From Sipunculus nudus (taxonomy: Eukaryota > Annelida > Sipuncula > Golfingiida > Sipunculidae): a DNA stretch of 64,000 nt. Under the pieces are notes generated by a model. It ran no database searches. It saw only the letters and a program-made list of their open reading frames with translations, and was not told the origin of the DNA. Shown one piece after another: positions 38,901 through 47,900 of the stretch. Within the stretch, counting starts at the first letter, position 1; each line of letters opens with the position of its first letter. The DNA lies in contig CM049313.1 in assembly GCA_026874595.1 (NCBI GenBank), positions 24,734,008 to 24,798,007 on the forward strand. Reading direction: 5' to 3'. Made by a program: the position numbers and the translations under genes.

Positions 38901-41900
38901 ATGCATTTTCTTAAATTACTAAATGAACATAGTGAAGAAGATACCTTGTCTGACAATGATTTAAAACAAGACGCTCAGCCGTCTGGCATGTTGACAATAT
39001 ATCCTTTCACAGCAACAAATTAAGATAATGTAGGTGGCATCATAGTTCATGGATATTAGCTGAAGTTCATCAACACCCATAAGCACATCAAATTTGATGA
39101 CAATCCATCCAGCTGTTCCTAAGGAATCTGGCAATTTGTGTGTATTTTGTATTATTTCTGGGGTACTCAAACATGGCCTGTAACTCAGATAATATAGGTC
39201 ACAGTGGCCTCAAATCAAGTTTCTGAGGAGAACTTTTGAGGAGCTCTGAGGATGTCAAGTAAGAAGATTAAGGTCAAATGGTTATGATTTGTTCCCTGCT
39301 TTGGTATCAAATTTTTAATTATTCTGGGAGTGCTTATAAGCCCCATAGCTTTGAGAATATGGGTAACAGAGACCTAATTTCAGGTTTCCAAGAAGACTTT
39401 TTCATGGACCTCCCTGGTTGTCAAAATAGAAAGATTCTAGGTCCAATGGTTATGATTTTTGCCCTGCTTTGGTATAAAATTTTCAATTATTCTGGGGGGT
39501 ACTTGTAAGCCCCATAACTTAGAAAATATGGGTGAAAGAGACCTAATATCACGTTTCCAAGAAGACTTTTCATGGACCTCCCGGGATTTCAAGTAAGAAG
39601 AATCTAGGACCAATGGTTACAATTTGTGCACTGCTAAAGGATGACCACATCTTTAAAGGTCTCAAAAACGGAGAAAAAATTCACAAAAAATAAAAAAAAA
39701 AAAAACAGTTGGCGCCACCAGTCTGCAGAAACTGATGAAACATTCCATGACCAATATCCATGCAAAGAATCATGATGACCAATGCATTAGTTGTTGAGAT
39801 ACTTGAGCTTTTGTATCAAATTTTCCATTATTCTGGGGTCTATTTCAGAGCCCCATAGCTCAAAGAATATGGGTAACAGAGACTTAATTCCAGGTATCCA
39901 AGGAGATTTTTTATGGACCCCTCTGGATGTAAAGTTAGAAGATTCCAGGTCCAGCGGTTACGATTTGTGCCCTGTTAACGGACAGACGGCCGGACGGACG
40001 ACGGACAAAAAGTGATTGCTAAAGCTCAGATGACTTACAGTCAGCTGAGCTCAAAATGTATTGATGAACAAGTAATGGGCTATAGCAAAGAGTGGTCTGA
40101 AAATGAGGGCAAAATGGACAACATTTTGTCATGTAAGGTCACTGTGGAAGAAACTAAGACCTGTAAAAACCTTCCTTGGAAATGAAATTTGCAATATATG
40201 GTATTCCAAATGCTCAGCAATATGCGTATAAACAAGACAGTAATAATGTCATGCTGTCCTTAGACCTACAGGAGAAAATAAATCATTATATTGAGAGGGG
40301 TAATAAAATATACGCCTGTTTTCTTGGTTGTTTACAGGCTTTTGGCTGCGTCTGGTGGAACGGATAATTATATAAAATCATTAAGATTGGTATTAGAGGT
40401 CGATTATGGGCCCTTTTAAGAGAATGGCTGGTTGGCAACAATTGTATAGTGATGTTAAATGGGTCTTTTTCAAAGTCCTTTGATATTTCTCGTAGTATAA
40501 AGCAAGGTGAAGTACTTATATGTTATATTACATAATTTCTTATTAATATTTACATGACTATGTCGATAAAGGCGACGGATTTAAATTTTATGTTTTAAGT
40601 TTTGGAAGCCCAGTCCTTGGTGATGACACCTTTTTTTGTCTTTAAACAAGTCTGGTTTTGAAAGAATGATGAGGGCATATGAATATGCAAAGAAACATCG
40701 AGTGCATTACTCGATTAAAAAGACTAGATGTATTGTATTTGGAGAAACTAAACCGGTAAATAATAGAAATAAATTGAGAAGGATATGGCGTTTGGGTAAT
40801 AATATCATTGTGGAAAACTACAGTGTGTGTCATCTTGGAATAGAATTAACAGCACCATTTATCTCTACAGCAAGAACTGAATCCATGTGTAAAAAGGGCA
40901 AATCTTTGTTAGCCGCATTATCTGGGAATTCCCATGCTAACTGTTCCAATTAGGTACAGTGAAAATCAAAAAGTAGGTCACAGTGACCTATATTTTCTGA
41001 GTTATTGAGTGAAAACCAGTGGAACTTTTTCAGAAATTAACAGGGCACAAATCGTAACCTCAACACCCATGACGTGCCATCTTCACATTCTGACAGATCT
41101 TGATAAGTCCTCTGTGGAAAACAAAAAAATAGGTCCTTGCGACCTGTTCTCATGGTTATACAGCAAAATCCTCAAAAGCCACCCGGCCAGGAGTCTGGTC
41201 GTCCGTAAACAGGGCACAAATCTAAAATGTAAGGCCAAGAAAGTTTAAACTTCACAAGTTGACATGCCCCGAAGGGTTCTCTGTTGAGACTTAAAAGTAG
41301 GTCATTGTGACATAAGTAATGTTCTGAAAACCTCATAATCCATCCATCAGTCTTTTTACAGGACACAGATCGTAACCGAAAGACCTCGGGAACTTCAGAC
41401 TTCATATACTGACTAGTCCATATATTCTATAGGATATGCAACAAAAACCTCAGATATAATCTGTCAGTCTGATAACAGTGCACAAATCATAACCGTTAGA
41501 TCAAGAAACTTCAAACTTCGTATAAGGACAGGTCCTGATAGGCCTTTTGTGAGAAACAAAAATGTAGGTTACTATGACCTATATTTTCCAAGTTATGTAG
41601 CAAATACCTCAGCAGCTATGGTCTTCGAACAAACCGTACCTGTTAGACCTAGAAACTTTGAGCTAAATATTCAGATAGATCAAGGGGAAAATTCCTTCAA
41701 AACCTGAAATTAGGTTACTGTGGCCTATATTCGTCGATTCACTGGTAAAAACCTCAATTTTCACTCCGTTTCAGCACCTCAGGAGTGGACTTCTCCTTAG
41801 TAAAAGTACAAACAAAAAGTCAGATAACTTATCTGTCACCAGAAAATCGCTGACAATATGTACGGTGTTTTGTATCATAGTTTAACGAAGTCTGTTCTCT

Positions 41901-44900
41901 ATTGATATTGACGTGAAGCGTCATCCTAAAGCGTTGACAGGTCTTGATTGTATATATATTGTGTGTTCTTGTATGAAATCCCATCGGCTATCAGCTGATT
42001 TATCTGTGTCACGCATTGCGTGTATTACTTCTTGTATGTGGGTCGCCATGGTGACGCTAGCAGTCGCTAACACCTAGATCACGTATATCCTTATATGGGA
42101 CACTTGAGCCATAAGCCAATCAGAGAACCAGATCGCCGTACATAGGGCACAGGCGATTGTGACGTAAGAGTTCAGGGCGAGACGCGGGACGCTGCGGCAG
42201 TTGGGTCTGAAAGCTTGGAGAGGCAGTACGCACGCACGGCAGAAGGAACATTGTAACGCTTAAACCCGCCAGGAACGCCATAGAAGCAAGCTTCTACATG
42301 TTGCGAGGGCCCAGCTCACGAGATCACAGCCGTGCTGCCGACAGAGCATTGTATTGGTGGTAAAGTAAGTGCGCACGCATCACCTGCCGGCCTAGTTCAG
42401 CTTGACCTAGATACATAATCGCTGTAAGCCGTGAAACAATTGCTACACGAGTAAGGTCAAGGACTCTAAGCTCATATGTAAACAAAGAGAGCTATTACCA
42501 TTCATGTGAACGTAAGCCTACACGGGTCGCTGTCAAGCAAGATCAGTTGAAGATCGCTAAACTCAGAAAGACTATATGGTGCTAACCATACGCTAGATTC
42601 TACACAAAACAGTTACCAGAGATCTCTGAAGGAACTGGACTTAATTGTTTTTATACAAACTATGGACTCGGTAAATATCCTATATTTTTAATGTGAAGGA
42701 CTGTCGTATTGACACATCAACGCACACACACTCACATTTACGGCTCTGTAAGTATTGTCTTGAATTATATTTGTGAATTAAACCTGATGTCTCATAGTTT
42801 CTATTGATCTGGGTGTATGATTGTCTGGTATTTTTATACACGTCCTTAAAAGAACCTGGAAATGTCACCTGTAATGACCTGGATCTAATTTCTTGATTAG
42901 TGAAATCAAGTGGCGAGCGTAAACCCATCCTATTGTTTTATAGGATATATCCGTTGTAAAGTTATCACGTTAAGTCAGGGGTGACATTATCTGTTTTCAA
43001 AAGAGATAATATCCTCCAGTTTAGACAGAGAAAAAGTTAACATAACAACTTAATAGTTGTCTAGTTCTTGCTGAACTCACATATGAAGAGGCAAAATGTG
43101 CTTTTGCTAGATGACTGATGATCCCATAGAAACAGCTGTTTTTTTTTTTGTTTTTTTTTAAACTAACATGAAATAGCTGAAATAGCTTTTGGATTGCGAT
43201 CTGACACAAAGTACAAGGTTGCAGTTCAAGATAGAATAACAAATGACCACACCGTCTTATGGAAATTTTGCGTTTTCAGGACAATACTTATCTTGGTTCC
43301 ATTTAAAGATATCATTTGTTTTTCTGTGCAAATACAGCCTTCGCGAGTTTCAAATCCAGCTGAGCGTCATGACCCATGGGTAATTGGATTATTTAATTGC
43401 TGAGCCAAGGTTTTTTTTTATATTTCTGCGACAAACCTAGGAATTCCAGGGACCTTTCTGGAAGTGGTTGTGTGGGTCAATTTCGTGATCTCTTGTAGTC
43501 TGGGGGCGGAGTTAAGGCTGTCGATGTTATGTCTGTGGTGGGGCTGGTCCAAATGTCTGCACTGACTGTGGAGGTACTATTTTTTACCTTCAGTGATCCC
43601 TCCACCACTTGATGATGGTAATCTTGTCTTTTAACAGTGCTATTGACACAAAAGAGAGGAAATCTGGTCTGGGTGGTCCATGCACTGCCCTGATGGAGTC
43701 GAAGAACACGTAAGAGTTCATATTTCCGGTATAGTGCTAGACTTCGTTTGCCTTCTTCTCCATCTTAACTGCTTGGGATTGCCTCTTTAAGTACGTTCAG
43801 TGGTGCTCTTTGGCGCTAGAGGACCAGTCTTTCTGTCAAATGAAGAAAAAACGTATATCCTCAAGAAGTTGTGTGCTTGTTGTGCCAATCTTTGATGGTT
43901 TGCTCTCTTTTGGGGGCGAAGAGTTCACTTGGCTGTCTCCTTTTTTTAAGTGTTGTCCCTGTTATGTTCCGATTCCTGATGTCACCTTATAAAAGTTACC
44001 CCTTTCTGGTGCTCTTGGGGAAGATTACCGTTACCAAGTGACGGACCGGGTTGCCTTTGGTTTAAAGTGGAAAAGTAGAGGTTGTGTGGTTTTAAATGGC
44101 GCACTCAACGTATCAGCAACGTATCAACGTATCTGACACCACAAAACACAAGTCAGTGGCAAAACAACAAGAGTATATATTAAAAGAAAATAATAGTTAC
44201 AGAATTCAAAATCTTCCCAGATAGGGTCCCCAGCCTGTTTCTCCTCACCAGATACACTGGATCATACTCTAAATTAAAATTTAGTTACACAAAGAGTCCG
44301 GTTAAACAGTCTCTAGATCTCCCGAACTAGTGATACTGGACCCCAGCTGGCGGCACCTCACTGCCCCTCACTGGGAACCCCCTGGCAGCTCCTCACTTGA
44401 CGTTTGTAGCATCCCATTGGACCCCCACTGGCAGCACCTCACACGAAACCGGCTGGCCGCACCTCATTCGACACAAGCTAGCAGCACCTCTTGTGACACC
44501 GGCTGACAGCACCTCACTCGACACCGGCTGGCAGCACCTTTCGCAGCACCTCCCTGGACACTAGGTGGCAGCACCTCTCGCAGCACCCCTCTGGTCACTG
44601 GGTAGCAGCACTTCTGGACTCTGCAGGCTCCCCAGACTGTGTCTTTTAATACTGCATAAGAACTTCTTTAGATACCCTTCTATCCAGTAGGCCAATTTAT
44701 ATTTATAAGACTTTTACAAAGCCGGAACTGCTTTTCTACCATGGTCATTCATATTCATGAGCACGCTGAATACCAAATAAGCTGGGGGAAAACACACTAA
44801 ACCCCACGGCAAGCACCAGAACAATTGTATATTTTGACTTGCATCGCACTCTGTAACCTTTCTTTGAATACCGCCATTGTTTAATCACACAAAACTCTGA

Positions 44901-47900
44901 CCGGCACGTCTATTGTTGCTCAACAAATGACACGATCCATTTCGTTTTACCTGACAGAAGTCTGTTTGAGGTCAACCTGTCCAGACTGCTGGCAAAGTTG
45001 TTAAGCAGATCAGATCTGTTTGCTAAAATTTGTTGCATGATGATTTAAAACGCTTGGGATTTTTCCGACGTAGGGTAAATGTGCTGTGTGATCGAATGGA
45101 CTAGGCGACAATTCGTCCAACATTTGTCTTTTGCAGGACCCTTAAAGTCCTGAGATGGCAGAGATGATCAGGTGCCACTGTATGAATTTCAAATGCCAAG
45201 GATTACTATTTGTCTGCATGCCTGAATATTGTATTTGTGATGGTCAAAAACAGCTGGTACATAGAGTTCAATTTTCAATGCCGTGAGGGCCCAGCAATCC
45301 ATTTCTCCAGTCGGTCCCATTGTTGGTGTTAGAGTCGTCGGGCAAGATAAGAGAAACTACCAAGGCTACCAAGCTCTTCATAGATGGACTCGTAAGCTCC
45401 ATCACTGCTGATTAGAGAAGATGATGACAGCCACATGCCGAGAGAGTTTGAGAGGAGTTTCATATGCCGTTCATTGATGGGGTTGGGAGGACTGAAAATA
45501 GTTGTAATCGGTCTCTTCTTGCAGAAGACTAATTTCATCCTCCTTTCACTTTTGTACTAACACATCATGGTATGTGCGCGGAAAAAAGTGACAGACATGG
45601 CCGAAATGGGTGCTGAAAACTGGACGATACTTAATTGGTCCTATAAATGCAAGACATGGATGCAACTCTCTGGTCAGCTTTTGTGGATTTTGGCAGAAAA
45701 TTATAACTGCTCGTTGTGGCTGTAAAGAGGTTGACTACCATGTCATACCGTGTAAACAAGAACCATGAGACAGTTCATTCAGCCACCCAGTACATATACA
45801 GCAAGGTTGACATGATAAATGGTAACTTCACACAGATTATTAAGTGTATTTCAAAGATGGCTACCGTCGTGGGTTTAATGAGAACTTAAATACTCAGTGA
45901 TTATTCCAGTGACATAATGTATTTGGTTCCTGACAATTCTGGTGTAAATACCTATATTGCAGATCTAATGAGATTTAACGCGCTTTCCTTATCTTACTGT
46001 ATTTCACAATTTAAGCTATGATCCTGAATTTCATTTCATATTTAAGAGTGATTCTCAATGATAATAAACATTCCATTTTCACTGTTATACTATGCAGGCA
46101 TTAAATCCATTAAAACCATAATTAAAATTATTTTAAATAATATTTTAATATAAAAAAATGTTTTAACTGATTTCTAGCAATCTTTGTGCATATATTATTT
46201 GCAGACATCTTGGAACAAGTGGTCCTATACATTCTTTACGCCGTCATATTTCTTACAACTGGGCGGATGTTTAAAACAATTAAACAATGAGTATAAACCA
46301 CCAAATCTACAACAATAATGTAAAGTGTTTTATCACCATTTTAGTGTAAATTACATGTATTTTGGACGTGAATTTGGATTGGCCAGCAAGCTGCAGCCAC
46401 ATGAACAATCATCGATAGTTCAGTCGAATAATTGTGAAAATAACAACTTACCGGAAGCATCATTTTGTGCTTGAAGTACCGATGAACATCAGCAATAAAG
46501 TCAGAGACTTTATTTCAAGTCTGAATTATGTGCTTAAAATGTGAAGTATGGCTAGAAAGGGCATATATGAGCAGAACCCGGCGACAAACGGTAGGGTCAG
46601 CGCATGTTCGGGCATTTTGTGTCAAATAGTTCTTCTTTATAATTGTTTATAATGTAGCAAAAACGGTTTCAGCCGAGGTGGCAGCAAGTCTAATTTTATT
46701 TATTGTACCACCAGCAAACACAATACACTTAAGCTGGAGTTGGCATAGTTTAACTAGATTATGTGTGTTCCCCGAATAGAGTGTCAAAGTATTTGTAGAA
46801 TGATATGAGGGTATCTTCAGAATTTTTTTTTTAATTTCCTGTTTCTAAAATAATTTAGGATGTTTAGAGACAAAAAATTATTATTGAATACTGACCGGTA
46901 ACTATTTTGTAAGAGAATATGAACTTCAGTTTTTCCAATGGAGTGGTTGGCCTGAAAAAAGATGTAAATTATATAAAAAGATTAAAATCCTGTTGAATAC
47001 CATTGGTGATAAAATAAAAACAATCATGTCCCCATGACTGTATTATAAGTTATAAGTACTATACTATTTCTGTATAAATTAAACGTTTCATTTACCTGGC
47101 TACAGTTTATAAATACTTCAAAAATACATTGTAGCTGACCTGGTGAAATTCCTGTAAATTTCCCATGTGGGTTTCACATGAAGTAACAATACTTAATACA
47201 AATCTACATAATCGGTATCTACTCATCCGATAATATTATGCATGAATCAGATATATGTTCTTTTACAGTTTTAAAATAATCGTATTTACAATTAAACATT
47301 TATACACCAACTGGCCAGGTTTTATAAAGTATACTCACTCTGCCTGGGGTTTCCTCCTCAACATGGCTCGTACATAGTCCATTTCATCTAAGAACTTTAG
47401 TCGTTTTCCCTTTTCTGCGTTCTCTGACATATTGAACACACGCTGCAACATTAATACTTTATATAAATAAAGGGATTTATTCTCATGCATCTTCTATGTA
47501 TATTTCCTTTCTCCTTTTTTAAGACTCATTAATAGATGATCATTATTGACAACTTGATAAATATAAAAAAATATCATAACCGACTGTGTACATTTTTCTG
47601 TACTATAAGAGCTTTCACCGTTGCATTGATTTACCATACTTTATAGTCTAAACCAATCTAGACATGCTCATCACTTTATTACGAAAATATTTAAAATAAA
47701 CGTAGGGGTCGCCAAACACTGGGTCCCTGTTACAACTAATTACAAAATGATTTTAAATCATTTATAAAAAAAAAACAGAACAAGTACCTTCCACTTTTTG
47801 TGACCTGATGAAAAAAAACTGATCGAAAGGAAAGAAAACATATTTAAAAAATATAAGCTATACCATCAGTGTCAGTTGAAGATAATCTTATGCCTTATAT

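Noticed and set aside
39300-39980. CRISPR-like regular repeats here and at other arrays
   Set aside because: Units are 150-330 bp, degenerate and without short constant repeats and spacers; they are eukaryotic satellites.
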